Origin: Verrucomicrobiota bacterium
GTDB taxonomy: Bacteria; Verrucomicrobiota; Verrucomicrobiia; Limisphaerales; PALSA-1396
Assembly: GCA_016200005.1 (NCBI GenBank)
Contig: JACQFP010000078.1
Span: forward strand, 81,229 to 145,228
Reading direction: 5' to 3'
DNA length: 64,000 nt
Numbering within the stretch: position 1 is the stretch's first letter; every line of letters starts with the position of its first letter. Shown piece after piece: positions 24,945-35,500 of the stretch. The notes beneath the pieces are model-generated. The model was not told the origin of the DNA and did no database searches. It saw only the letters and a list, made by a program, of their open reading frames with translations. Made by a program: the position numbers and the translations under genes.

Positions 24945-27900
24945 ATGCAAAAGCTCGCTGAAATCTGCATCCGCCGTCCGGTCTTCGCCACCATGATCGT
25001 GATGACGCTCGTCGTGGTGGGTGCCGCGAGTTATCTCAAATTGGGCGTTGATCGTTTCCCGTCGGTGGATCTGCCGACGGTGCGCGTGTTCACCCGCCTG
25101 CCCGGGGCGTCGCCGGCGGAGATGGAATCACAAATTGCCCAGCCCATCGAAGAGGCGCTCAACACCATCGAAGGCATCAAGGAATTGCGCTCGGTCAACG
25201 GCTCGGGGGTCACGTTCATCATCGTCACCTTTGAGTTGAATCGCGACATCGATACCGCCACCCAGGACGTGCGCGACCGCATCGCCACCGTGCTCCGCGA
25301 TTTGCCGCGCGACGCCGACCCGCCCACGATTTCCAAGTCCGACATTGACCAGTCGCCCATCTTTTCCCTCGCGATTTCCGGCAGCCGCTCGCAACGGGAA
25401 CTCACTGAGATCGCGGACAAAATCGTCAAGAAACAGGTCGAGCGCTCGGCGGGTGTCGGCGAAGTCCAGATCACGGGCGGTCTCGATCGCGCCATCAATG
25501 TCTGGGTGGACGCCGACCGGCTCGCGGCTTATCAGATTCCCATCACTGCGGTGCGCGACGCCGTCGAACGTCAGAACGCGAACATTCCCGGCGGCAACGT
25601 CACAACCGATCTGCGCGAGCAAACGTTGCGCACGATGGGCCGCCTTACCGACCCGAAGGCATTCAACGACCTGGTGCTGGCCACGCGCAAAGGCTCACCC
25701 GTTCGAGTGCGCGACATCGGTTGGGCCGAGGACGGCACGAAGGAGCAGCGTTCCTATTCACGCCTCAACGGCGCGCCCACAGTGACACTCGAAATCCTGC
25801 GCCAATCCGGCGCCAACACCGTCGCCGTCATCGAGGGCGTGAAGGAAAAATTACGCGCGCTGGAAGCCCAGCTTCCGGCCGATGTGAAATTGGAAATTAT
25901 CCGCGACCAGTCGCGTTACATTTACGAGGCGCTGCACGAGATCAAGCGCCATCTCATTCTGGGCAGCATACTGGCGTGTCTCGTGGTGCTGCTCTTCATG
26001 CGCAACTGGCGCGCGATGGTCATCGCCGCCGTCGCCATCCCCACTTCGGTCATCGCTGCCTTCGGCATGATGAAGGCGCTCAATTTCACGCTCAACAGTG
26101 TGACCATGCTCGCCCTCGTGCTCATGGTCGGCATCGTGATCGACGACGCCATCGTTGTGCTCGAAAACATTTTCCGCTTTGTTGAGGAAAAGAAAATGCG
26201 GCCCTTTGAAGCCGCGCGGGCCGCGACGGCCGAAATCGGGCTGGCGGTGATGGCTACCACATTCAGCCTCGTTGTCATCTTCGTGCCCGTGGCGTTCATG
26301 TCGAGCATCTCAGGAAGATTTCTCTACCAGTTCGGCATCACTGCCGCGGCGTCCGTGCTCGTCAGCTTGCTCGTCTCGTTCACGCTCACGCAAATGATGA
26401 GCGCGCGGTTGCTCAGGGTGAATCGGAAAGATAAGCGACCCACCCCTGACCCCTCCCAGGAGGGGAAAAATCTTTCGTGTCCTGCTCCCCTCCAGGGAGG
26501 GGCTGGGGGTGGGTTTCTGAGCGACGACGAACCTCGTTCCCGTTCCGGCTTCTACGGGAAACTTGATCGCGCTTACAGTCGAGTCTTGAGCTGGTCCGTT
26601 CATCATCGCTGGCTCGTCGCCGGGTTGGCGTTACTGGTTATCGCTTCATCCGCGCCGCTCTACAAAATGGTGCGCCAGGAATATTTGCCCAGCAACGTGG
26701 ACGAAGGCGAATTCGAAGTTAGCGTCACCGCGCCGGAAGGCACCGGTCTGGGCGCGATGAACGAGGTCGGGTTGCGCGTGGAAAGCGAACTTCGCTCCAT
26801 CCCAGGTGTGCGCCTCGTGTTGGCGGCGATCGGCGGCAGCGGCGGATTTCTTGGCAGCGTCAACAATGGCCGCTTTTACGTCCGCCTTGCCCCGCACGAG
26901 GAGCGGCACTTCCAATGGGGACGCCTGCTCCAGTTGCGACCGTGGCGCGCTTTCCAGGGCAATTACTCCCAGCGCGACATCCAGCAGGAAATCCGGCGTC
27001 GCCTGCGCGCGCTGCCGGAAGTCCGCGTGCAAATTCGCAACCCGCAGTCATTCGTCGGCGGCGGCCCGAACTTCGACATCGATTTTTCCCTGCTCGGCGC
27101 CGACCTCGACACGTTGTTCAGCTACGCCGAACACCTGCGCACCAACGCGACGGAGCTTGGCCTGCAGGACGCCGACATCACCCTCAAGCTCGACAAACCC
27201 GAACTGCGCGTCGAGATCGACCGCGAACGCGCGGCCAATCTGGGTGTGGACACCGAGGACATCGCCAACGCGTTGCGCATCATGGTCGGCGGCGATCTGC
27301 GCGTGACCCGTTATCACGACGACGACATGAACGAAGATTACGACGTGCAGGTGCGCCTCAAAGAGAGCGACCGCAATCATCCGGCGAACATCACGCGCCT
27401 GTTCGTCCCGCGCCGCAACGGCAGCCTGGCCCGGCTCGACAACGTGGTGAAAATTGTGCCGACCAAAGCCGCCTCGCGCATCGACCGTCTCGACCGGCAA
27501 CGGCAAGTGAGTTTGCGCGCGGCCGTCGCGCCGGGCTATGCGCAAGCCGACCGTATTGCCGCATTGCGCGCCGAAGTCGCGAAGATGGGGTTGCCGACCG
27601 GCTACTCCACGCGCATTTCGGGAAGGGCGCGCGAACTGGAAACTACCTTTGTGGAATTTCTCTGGGCTTTTTCGATGTCGGTGATTCTGATGTACATCAT
27701 CCTCGCGTCGCAATTTGAAAGCCTTGTTCATCCGTTCACGATTTTGTTGTCGTTGCCCCTCTCGGTGCCGTTTGCGTTCATCTCGTTGCTCGTGGCAGGC
27801 CAGACGATCAACCTCTACTCCGCCCTCGGCCTGCTCGTGTTGTTCGGGGTCGTGAAGAAGAACGCCATTCTACAAATCGACCACATGAACAAATTGCGCG

Positions 27901-28232
27901 CCCAAGGGTTGGAACGATTCGCCGCCATCATGCAGGGGAATCGGGAACGCTTGCGCCCGATCCTGATGACGACGATGACGCTCATTGCCGGCATGTTGCC
28001 GTTGGCGTTGGGCACCGGTCCAGGCGCCGAGGAACGCCGTGCCGTGGCGGTTGTGGTCATTGGCGGGCAGGCGCTGTGTCTGTTGCTCACGCTGATCGTG
28101 ACGCCCGTCGCCTATTCGCTGCTGGACGATCTTGGGACAAAGTTGCAATGGCGACATTGGCGCATTGAGCCAGAGGACGCCGAATCGCCACTGGCTCAGC
28201 CGCCGCCGATGACTCAGTCGCAGGGGAAATAA
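24945..28232 (+). CDS. RND efflux permease (system 2) with a repeat-encoded insertion
   Basis: 1,095 residues of HAE1/AcrB type. VDRFPSVDLPTVRVFTRLPG opens the porter domain, LVLMVGIVIDDAIVVLENIF is TM4 with both relay Asp residues, and the second half has MYIILASQFESLVHPF and VKKNAILQIDHMNKLRA. Residues about 498-523, in the cytoplasmic stretch between TM6 and TM7 (after MSARLLRVNRKDK), are PTPDPSQEGKN through GGAGGGF. These are the translation of a palindromic repeat, in frame and without a stop. The loop is normally short and variable, so the pump may still work. Substrate unknown. No outer-membrane factor gene follows. Confidence 0.93.
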   Translation: MQKLAEICIRRPVFATMIVMTLVVVGAASYLKLGVDRFPSVDLPTVRVFTRLPGASPAEMESQIAQPIEEALNTIEGIKELRSVNGSGVTFIIVTFELNRDIDTATQDVRDRIATVLRDLPRDADPPTISKSDIDQSPIFSLAISGSRSQRELTEIADKIVKKQVERSAGVGEVQITGGLDRAINVWVDADRLAAYQIPITAVRDAVERQNANIPGGNVTTDLREQTLRTMGRLTDPKAFNDLVLATRKGSPVRVRDIGWAEDGTKEQRSYSRLNGAPTVTLEILRQSGANTVAVIEGVKEKLRALEAQLPADVKLEIIRDQSRYIYEALHEIKRHLILGSILACLVVLLFMRNWRAMVIAAVAIPTSVIAAFGMMKALNFTLNSVTMLALVLMVGIVIDDAIVVLENIFRFVEEKKMRPFEAARAATAEIGLAVMATTFSLVVIFVPVAFMSSISGRFLYQFGITAAASVLVSLLVSFTLTQMMSARLLRVNRKDKRPTPDPSQEGKNLSCPAPLQGGAGGGFLSDDEPRSRSGFYGKLDRAYSRVLSWSVHHRWLVAGLALLVIASSAPLYKMVRQEYLPSNVDEGEFEVSVTAPEGTGLGAMNEVGLRVESELRSIPGVRLVLAAIGGSGGFLGSVNNGRFYVRLAPHEERHFQWGRLLQLRPWRAFQGNYSQRDIQQEIRRRLRALPEVRVQIRNPQSFVGGGPNFDIDFSLLGADLDTLFSYAEHLRTNATELGLQDADITLKLDKPELRVEIDRERAANLGVDTEDIANALRIMVGGDLRVTRYHDDDMNEDYDVQVRLKESDRNHPANITRLFVPRRNGSLARLDNVVKIVPTKAASRIDRLDRQRQVSLRAAVAPGYAQADRIAALRAEVAKMGLPTGYSTRISGRARELETTFVEFLWAFSMSVILMYIILASQFESLVHPFTILLSLPLSVPFAFISLLVAGQTINLYSALGLLVLFGVVKKNAILQIDHMNKLRAQGLERFAAIMQGNRERLRPILMTTMTLIAGMLPLALGTGPGAEERRAVAVVVIGGQALCLLLTLIVTPVAYSLLDDLGTKLQWRHWRIEPEDAESPLAQPPPMTQSQGK
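26438..26514. repeat. Palindromic repeat inside an RND permease gene
   Basis: Left arm 26438-26465 (ACCCACCCCTGACCCCTCCC onward) and right arm 26485-26514 (ending GGGGCTGGGGGTGGGT) are inverted copies around a 19-nt loop. The unit is read in frame as part of the pump. A relative lies at 28315-28388. Confidence 0.85.
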
Positions 28233-28314
28233 AATGTTTTGCAGGTAGTGCGTCAGAAAGGAATTCCGCTCACCCGGCCTGACAGCCACCCATGAACCTG
28301 CGCTACCGACTCAA

Positions 28315-28388
28315 CCCACCCCTGCCGCCTCCCAAGCGGGGAACCATCCACCAAGCGCCGCTCCCCGCCTGTGAGGGGCAAGGGGTGG
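28315..28388. repeat. Intergenic relative of the ACCCACCCCTG palindrome
   Basis: The left arm begins ACCCACCCCTGCCGCCTCCC and the right arm ends GAGGGGCAAGGGGTGG. Same outer words and layout as the unit inside the RND gene, but the loop and inner part differ. It lies about 80 bp downstream of the RND permease stop and could act as a transcription terminator. Confidence 0.7.
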
Positions 28389-28460
28389 CTTCAGCAGCTC
28401 GATCCACGTAGTCTAACCCGTAGCAACGCAGTTGGGAGACACGGCAGTACGTGGTCGGAG

Positions 28461-28550
28461 CGCGGGCATTTATGCCGCTTCAGCTTCCGCACGACAGCAC
28501 GCGCCGAACACCAAAGAGTTATCCACGTTGAAGCGGCATAAATGCCGCGC
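28461..28550. repeat. Inverted repeat GCGGCATTTATGCCGC type
   Basis: CGCGGGCATTTATGCCGCTT (28461-28480, continuing CA) pairs with TGAAGCGGCATAAATGCCGC (28529-28548) across a 46-nt spacer. Each arm is itself palindromic (GGCATTTATGCC). It lies upstream of the ECF sigma gene at 28673 in an otherwise gene-free 440 bp stretch (28233-28672). Confidence 0.7.
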
Positions 28551-28672
28551 TTCTTTGCACCAGCAGGCTCGCTCTGGCTCGTTCCCTGAATTTCCAACCG
28601 CTTCGTTTGCTGACAGGCGGATTCTTTTTGTCGGATTTCTTTCGTCAGCGGGTTCTGTATCATGAACAACGC

Positions 28673-30262
28673 ATGACCGATGACGCGACATTACTCCGGG
28701 ACTACACCAAGCACGGCTCGGAGTCGGCCTTTGGCGAACTCGTCGCGCGTTATGTCGATCTCGTCTATTCGACGGCGTTGCGCCAGGTCAACGGCGACCA
28801 ACATCTCGCCCAAGATGTCACGCAAACCGTCTTTATCGATCTGGCCCGCCGGGCTGGCGTGCTGCCGAACGGCACTGCGTTGGGCGGGTGGCTTTACCGG
28901 CACACCAGTTTCACTGCGGCCAAGGCGATCCGCACCGAGCGACGCCGTCAAGCCCGCGAGAAACAAGCTGTGGAAATGAATGCCCTCAACGATCAATCCA
29001 ACACTGATGCTGCCTGGCAACAAGTCGCGCCGGTCCTCGACGAGGCGATGCAACGGCTCGGCACGCGTGACCGCGATGCCATCGTGCTCCGCTACTTTGA
29101 ACGCCGCGACCTCCGCGCTGTCGGCGCCGCGCTTGGCACAAACGAGGACGCGGCGCAGAAGCGCGTAAGCCGCGCGTTGGAAAAGCTGCGAGCATTTCTT
29201 ACGCGTCGGGGAATTACTTTTTCCGCGGCGGTGTTGGCGACAACAATCGCCTCCCAAGCCGTAACTGCGGCACCGGTGGGATTGGCAATCAGCGTGACTG
29301 GCACAGCGTTGGCAGGCGCGGCAGCGGGCGGCGGCATCACCTTAACGCTTCTCAAACTTATGAGCATGACCAAATTTAGAGTCGGCGTTCTTGGCGCGCT
29401 GGTTGTCGTAGGGCTTGCGACCCCGCTCGTTGTTCAACATCGAACCGTCTCTGGACTGCGAGAAGAAAATGGAGCACTGCGCAAACGCAGTGGTGAATTC
29501 GACCAACTTCTTGAGGAAAATGCTCAGTTGGCAAAGTTGAAGGTGGATGCTGACGAACTTGAGCGCTTGAGGCGGGAACGCTCGGAACTGATCAGGCTGC
29601 GAGGTGAAGTGGGACGCTTGAGGCGCGAAATAGAGTCGTTGAACACCAGAGCTCCGATCTCAGGTGCAATTGAAACTCCTCCGGCTGCAACCAACAGAAA
29701 TCCAGTTAGGCAGATAACCATCGAAACAAAGTTCGTTGTCGGTCCTGCAGACTTGCTCACCAAATTGGGAATGCCTTACAGCGGCGGTACAAGCGTGCTG
29801 GACGACCCTCAGCTTAGAGTGCTTCTGAGAACGTTGGAACAATCGGAAGGCGTTGAAGTCTTGAGTGGAACGAAGTGCACGACTCTCAGCGGACGCCAAA
29901 CTGAAGTGTCAGTGACGGATAACCCAACAACAGGAGAAGAACCACGGGAACGTAAACACTCCGTCGTGGGCGCTATCGCAACCGTCAGTGCGGACGACCG
30001 AACTATCAATCTCGTCGCATACACCCGTTTAGACACCGCGCACATCCCGTCCAGAGAGGGCGGTTTGGATTTGCCCACGTTGCTGGCAGAAGCGGGGATA
30101 TCGGCGAACGTTTCCCTCCAAGACGGTCAAACTTTGGTGGCTTCCAAGATGATAAACTCAACCGCGACGCCGAAAGCGCCATACAATCAACTCCTTGTCG
30201 TGCTCATCACACCCACTATTGTGGATCCCGCAGGAAACCGACTTAACTCTGTGGAAAAATGA
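28673..30262 (+). CDS. ECF sigma factor fused to membrane anchor, coiled coil and secretin-like domain
   Basis: 529 residues from ATG 28673. Residues about 1-180 are an ECF sigma factor: region 2 with SAFGELVARYVDLVYSTALR and DVTQTVFIDLARRAG, region 4 with RDAIVLRYFERRDLRAVGAA and NEDAAQKRVSRALEKLR. Next come an Ala/Gly-rich hydrophobic stretch (about 184-225) and a membrane helix (VGVLGALVVVGLATPLVV, about 235-253), then a charged coiled coil to about 320. The C-terminal 180 residues (VRQITIETKFVVGP, RVLLRTLEQSEGVEVLSGTK, LLVVLITPTIVDPAG) resemble the N-domain and secretin core of type II/IV secretins. A membrane-tethered regulator sensing envelope state is inferred. Confidence 0.82.
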   Translation: MTDDATLLRDYTKHGSESAFGELVARYVDLVYSTALRQVNGDQHLAQDVTQTVFIDLARRAGVLPNGTALGGWLYRHTSFTAAKAIRTERRRQAREKQAVEMNALNDQSNTDAAWQQVAPVLDEAMQRLGTRDRDAIVLRYFERRDLRAVGAALGTNEDAAQKRVSRALEKLRAFLTRRGITFSAAVLATTIASQAVTAAPVGLAISVTGTALAGAAAGGGITLTLLKLMSMTKFRVGVLGALVVVGLATPLVVQHRTVSGLREENGALRKRSGEFDQLLEENAQLAKLKVDADELERLRRERSELIRLRGEVGRLRREIESLNTRAPISGAIETPPAATNRNPVRQITIETKFVVGPADLLTKLGMPYSGGTSVLDDPQLRVLLRTLEQSEGVEVLSGTKCTTLSGRQTEVSVTDNPTTGEEPRERKHSVVGAIATVSADDRTINLVAYTRLDTAHIPSREGGLDLPTLLAEAGISANVSLQDGQTLVASKMINSTATPKAPYNQLLVVLITPTIVDPAGNRLNSVEK

Positions 30263-30336
30263 TAGCGATTGGGGCAGCCGACGTGGAAACGCTTTCAGCC
30301 ACCGTTAATCTCACCTCGATGCCAGCGCAGATAACT

Positions 30337-31794
<1,458 letters not shown>

Positions 31795-31877
31795 ATTAAT
31801 TCAAGGAAGGAAATGAATTTCGAGAAATAGAATTAGGGGCATGGTCTTGCAAACCGTTTTGAATGGTGTTCGCGAGA

Positions 31878-32036
31878 CTCTCCCTCACCCTAACCCTCTC
31901 CCGCTGGGAGAGGGAACAGCAGTCGCGCGCTTCGACTTTTTTGAATTCCCACCCGGCAAATCCCATCGCTCGATTTTTTGAGAGACTGGATACGATTCTC
32001 CCTCTCCCAGCGGGAGAGGGCTGGGGTGAGGGTGAG
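31878..32036. repeat. Pair of inverted CTCTCCC/GGGAGAG palindromes
   Basis: The first copy (31878-31914) has CTCTCCCTCACCCTAACC before its core CCCTCTCCCGCTGGGAGAGG. The second (32000-32036) has the core CCCTCTCCCAGCGGGAGAGG followed by CTGGGGTGAGGGTGAG. They are mirror images 85 nt apart, like a BIME pair of REP sequences. Confidence 0.8.
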
Positions 32037-32049
32037 GAGTGGAAAATTC

Positions 32050-32472
32050 TCATGACTTCCGACTCTCCGTTCCGCCGACCAAACCGGGCCTGCAATAGTT
32101 CGGCATCGGACACGGTGCGCGCTCCTGCAACGTCCGCCAGATGGTTCCACGAATGACTTCCTCGTCTTTTCTCAAACGCGAACTCCAAAACCGCAGCACC
32201 TTAATACCCCGCGATTCCAGAAATGCATCCCGTTCCGCATCGGCAGCCTGGTTGTCGGCGGTGCCGTGTTGAAAACCATCCACCTCAATGTCTAACTTTG
32301 CCTCGTTGCAGAAAAAATCCAGAATGTGCGGTCTGACTGGATGCTGACGTCGAAATTTGTAGTCCGCAAAGCGATGACCACGCAGCCACGACCACATCAA
32401 TCGCTCACCCCAAGACTCTTGCGTTCGCAAGTTGCGAGCGATGCGTGTTGTTTTCGGAGCTTGTTTCAACAT
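32050..32472 (-). CDS. DUF559 (Vsr-like) endonuclease
   Basis: 140 residues from ATG 32472. DUF559 is a small PD-(D/E)XK-type nuclease fold related to the very-short-patch repair enzyme. Visible motifs are ARNLRTQESWGERLMWSWLR (the E of the first motif), YKFRRQHPVRPHILDFFC (D of the second), LDIEVDGFQH (the ExD pair) and ESRGIKVLRFWSSRLRKD near the end. The catalytic set is complete, so nuclease activity is plausible. It lies between two genes of a DUF1553/DUF1501 operon on the same strand and is bracketed by palindromes. An open frame extends upstream but is repeat sequence with no similarity. Confidence 0.85.
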   Translation of the reverse strand: MLKQAPKTTRIARNLRTQESWGERLMWSWLRGHRFADYKFRRQHPVRPHILDFFCNEAKLDIEVDGFQHGTADNQAADAERDAFLESRGIKVLRFWSSRLRKDEEVIRGTIWRTLQERAPCPMPNYCRPGLVGGTESRKS

Positions 32473-32496
32473 CGGCGTTTCACGGTGTTGGCACGA

Positions 32497-32552
32497 CTCT
32501 CCCTCTCCCTCACCCCCTCCCGGCCGGAGAGGTATGCGGTAAGGGAGAGCGT
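32497..32552. repeat. Degenerate CTCTCCC palindrome upstream of DUF559 gene
   Basis: CTCTCCCTCTCCCTCACCCC runs into a weaker palindromic core TCCCGGCCGGAGAGG and ends AAGGGAGAGCG. It has the same words as the pair at 31878-32036 but is less symmetric. Confidence 0.65.
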
Positions 32553-32578
32553 TCTCTACTATCTTCTCCGTTAGTCCA

Positions 32579-35500
32579 TCATTCCACATAAATAAATTCG
32601 TTAAGTCCAAACATTGCCTGGCAAAAGTCGGCCAGCGCAAGTTCGTCGGCGTTTTCCTTCTTGTCCGCGCGGTAGGATTCGGCCTGTTGTTTGATGAACG
32701 CAACGGAGTCCGCCTGTTCACTCTTGTCCGGCTTGCGGCCCAACGCGATACGGTAACCCTCGAGGACAGCGTCGGCCAACGATTTTTCACACGCCGGTTT
32801 GAGCCGCCCAGCCAGCGCGCGCGCGTAATCGCGGACCTGCGGATTGTTCATGAACAACAGTGCCTGTGGCGCAATGGTCGTCGAGACGCGGTTGCCGACG
32901 CTGACCGATGGATCGGGCGCGTCGAACAATTGCAGAATCGGGATGAACTGGCTGCGCTTGATGAAGAAATAAATGCTTCGGCGTTTCATGGCCTGGTCGA
33001 GCGTGCCCGGTCCAAACATGCGGTCGTCCAGTTGGCCGCTGACCTTGAGCATCGAATCACGAATCGCTTCGGCTTCAAGTCGGCGACGGTCGCGGCACCA
33101 GAGCAGCTTGTTGTCGGGATCGATTTTGGTTCGCGCTTCGTCGCGGTCGAAGCTCTCCAGATAAACGGCGCTGGTCATGATCTGCTTGTGCATTCGCTTG
33201 ACCTCCCAGCCATTATGTTTGAAATCGTTGGCCAGCCAGTCCAGCAGTTCGGGGTGCGTAGGCCGCGCGCCTTGGGTGCCAAAATCGCTCGGCGTGGCAA
33301 CAATGCCGCTGCCGAAATGATGCTGCCAGAGACGATTGACAGCGACGCGCGCCAGCAAATCTCCGGCGCCGTAGTGAGAGTCCGTGATCCAATTGGCCAG
33401 CGCACGCCGCCGCCACGAGGTGCGAGAACCGGCGGGAGATGGCACCTCCCAATGCTTCTCACCTTCCGGCGCGTGATCGAGGATTTGCAGCACGCCGGGC
33501 GTCATTTCCTCTCCCTTCTGATGCGTGTCGCCGCGTTTCAGGAAATAGGTCTTGGGATAAAAATGCGGAAAGCCGCGGTCGTCGGCGTGATGCGGAATCG
33601 GTTTGAAGCCTTCGCTCGTGACCATGACTTTTTTGAGGTCAGGCTTCGGCTCGACCTGGAGATGTTCCTGCACGGCGGCGTCAAGTCTCTGCCAGTCGGG
33701 ATCAAGTGTGCGATACCACTTCATTACCGTGGCCCGCTGATCGTCGCTTAACTTCACGGTGTCCCCTGCCCTTTCGAGTTGCGTAAATATCTCCACGACG
33801 CGCTGCGGTTTGGCGTCACCGGCCAATGCAATCGGTGGCGACGCGGTTGCGATGGACAGGCGCGGACGACCGATGCTGTGACGTTTGTTGCCGTTGAATT
33901 CGAGTGTGAACGTGAGCTTCGTGCCGCTGTCGAAGCTGATGGGCTTCTCGAATTCGAAAGACGCGGTGTGGTTTGTGCCGATTTGGGGATCAATCGCCCA
34001 GCCCGTTTTCTTATCGCCGTCGATGACTTTCGCGACTGCTAGAATCTCGCTCTGCTCAAACGTTGCCTTGGGATTGATCAACTTCAGTTCCACGGAATCG
34101 CCTTCGCCCGTGAGCGGCGCAGCGGTGACGCGCAAATCGGTAAGCTGAATGTTCCCATTGTCAGCGCGACCCGGTCCGCCTTTCGGGAACGATGGATCCG
34201 CCAACGCTTCGACGCGAGCGCCCGTAATGTTCGTGAGGCTCGTGTGAGCCGTGAAGGTGTAGGTGTCAGAGTCGGAATTTTTTCCGCTGGCTAGGACCGA
34301 GGCGTCGTCGAGTTTCGTCAGGGTAGCGCCGCCCTTGGATTTGAATTCGTCGGGATCGAGGATGATCCAAGCGGCCTTGGCGAGCTGTTCCTTCGGCGTT
34401 GATTTGAGCCATTGATCGAAACGGGCCGGCAATTGTCCCTGCTCGAATTGTTCTTTTGCAGCGGCGAGGGGCGCATGCGCCGCGTCGAACTTCGCTTTGG
34501 CCTCCTTGTATTTTGCCGGGTCGAAGTCGAGATCGATTTCGCTGCGGATGGTCGTCGTGAAGGTCGAGATGAATCGATAGTAATCTTTGGTGGGAATTGG
34601 GTCAAACTTGTGATCGTGACAGCGCGCGCAGCCGATGGTGAGGCCCAGCATGGCGGTGCCGGTGGTGGCGGCCATGTTGTCGAGTTCGTCGTAACGCGCC
34701 GGTTCGAACTCCGCCTCCGTCAACTGCGTCGGAAAAACGCCCGCACCGATGAAACCCGTCGCGGCCATTGCCCAGGCGTCGTCCGGCGCGAACTCATCGC
34801 CCGCCAGTTGCCACTTGATGAACTGGTCAAACGGCATGTCGTCGTTGAGCGCCTTAATGACAAAGTCGCGATACCAATACGCAAAGGGTCGATCATAATC
34901 CTGTTCGAACCCGTGGCTCTCGCCAAAGCGCGTGGTGTCCAGCCAATGACGCGCCCAACGCTCGCCGTAGTGGGGCGAGGTGAGGAGTTGATCGATCAAT
35001 TTCGGGTACGCGTCGGATGACTTGTCGTTGACGAATGCATCAATCTCTTGCGGCGTCGGCGGGAGACCAATCAAATCAAAATAGACGCGGCGAATCAAAA
35101 CGCGGCGATCAGCGGGCGGATTGGGGCGGATTTTTTTTTCTTCGAGTTTCGCGAGGATGAAATTATCAATCGGTGTGCGCACCCACGATCTGGCTTTGAC
35201 CTTCGGCGGCTCGATTTGCTGCAACGGTTGAAAGGCCCAATGTTTGGCGGGATCGGCGACGGCCACCGCCTCCGGCCATTGTGCGCCCTGGTCAATCCAG
35301 TCGCGGATCAGCTTGATTTTGTCGGCAGACAACGGTTCGGCCTTTTGCGGCATGCGTTCCTCGTCGTCGGTCGAGATGAGCCGCTTTAGCAGCGGACTTT
35401 TCTGGCTGCTGCCCGGGACAATGGCCGCACCGTTCTCGCCGCCTTTCAGGGCGAGCGCTTTGATGTCGAGCCGCAAGCTGGCTTTTTTCTTTTCCGGGCC

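Larger units (their letters stand above)
31878..32552. mobile_element. Candidate element: DUF559 nuclease gene bracketed by CTCTCCC palindromes
   Basis: Palindromes at 31894-31914 and 32000-32020 lie on the 3' side of the DUF559 gene and one degenerate copy at 32497-32552 on the 5' side. The whole unit fills the gap between the DUF1553 and DUF1501 genes, which are normally adjacent. Mobility is inferred from position and repeat association only. Confidence 0.5.

Noticed and set aside
26438..26514. Frameshift or assembly error as an explanation for the RND insertion
   Set aside because: The frame is continuous and the RND motifs resume on both sides; the insertion is an inverted repeat with a relative elsewhere, so a real insertion is the simpler reading.
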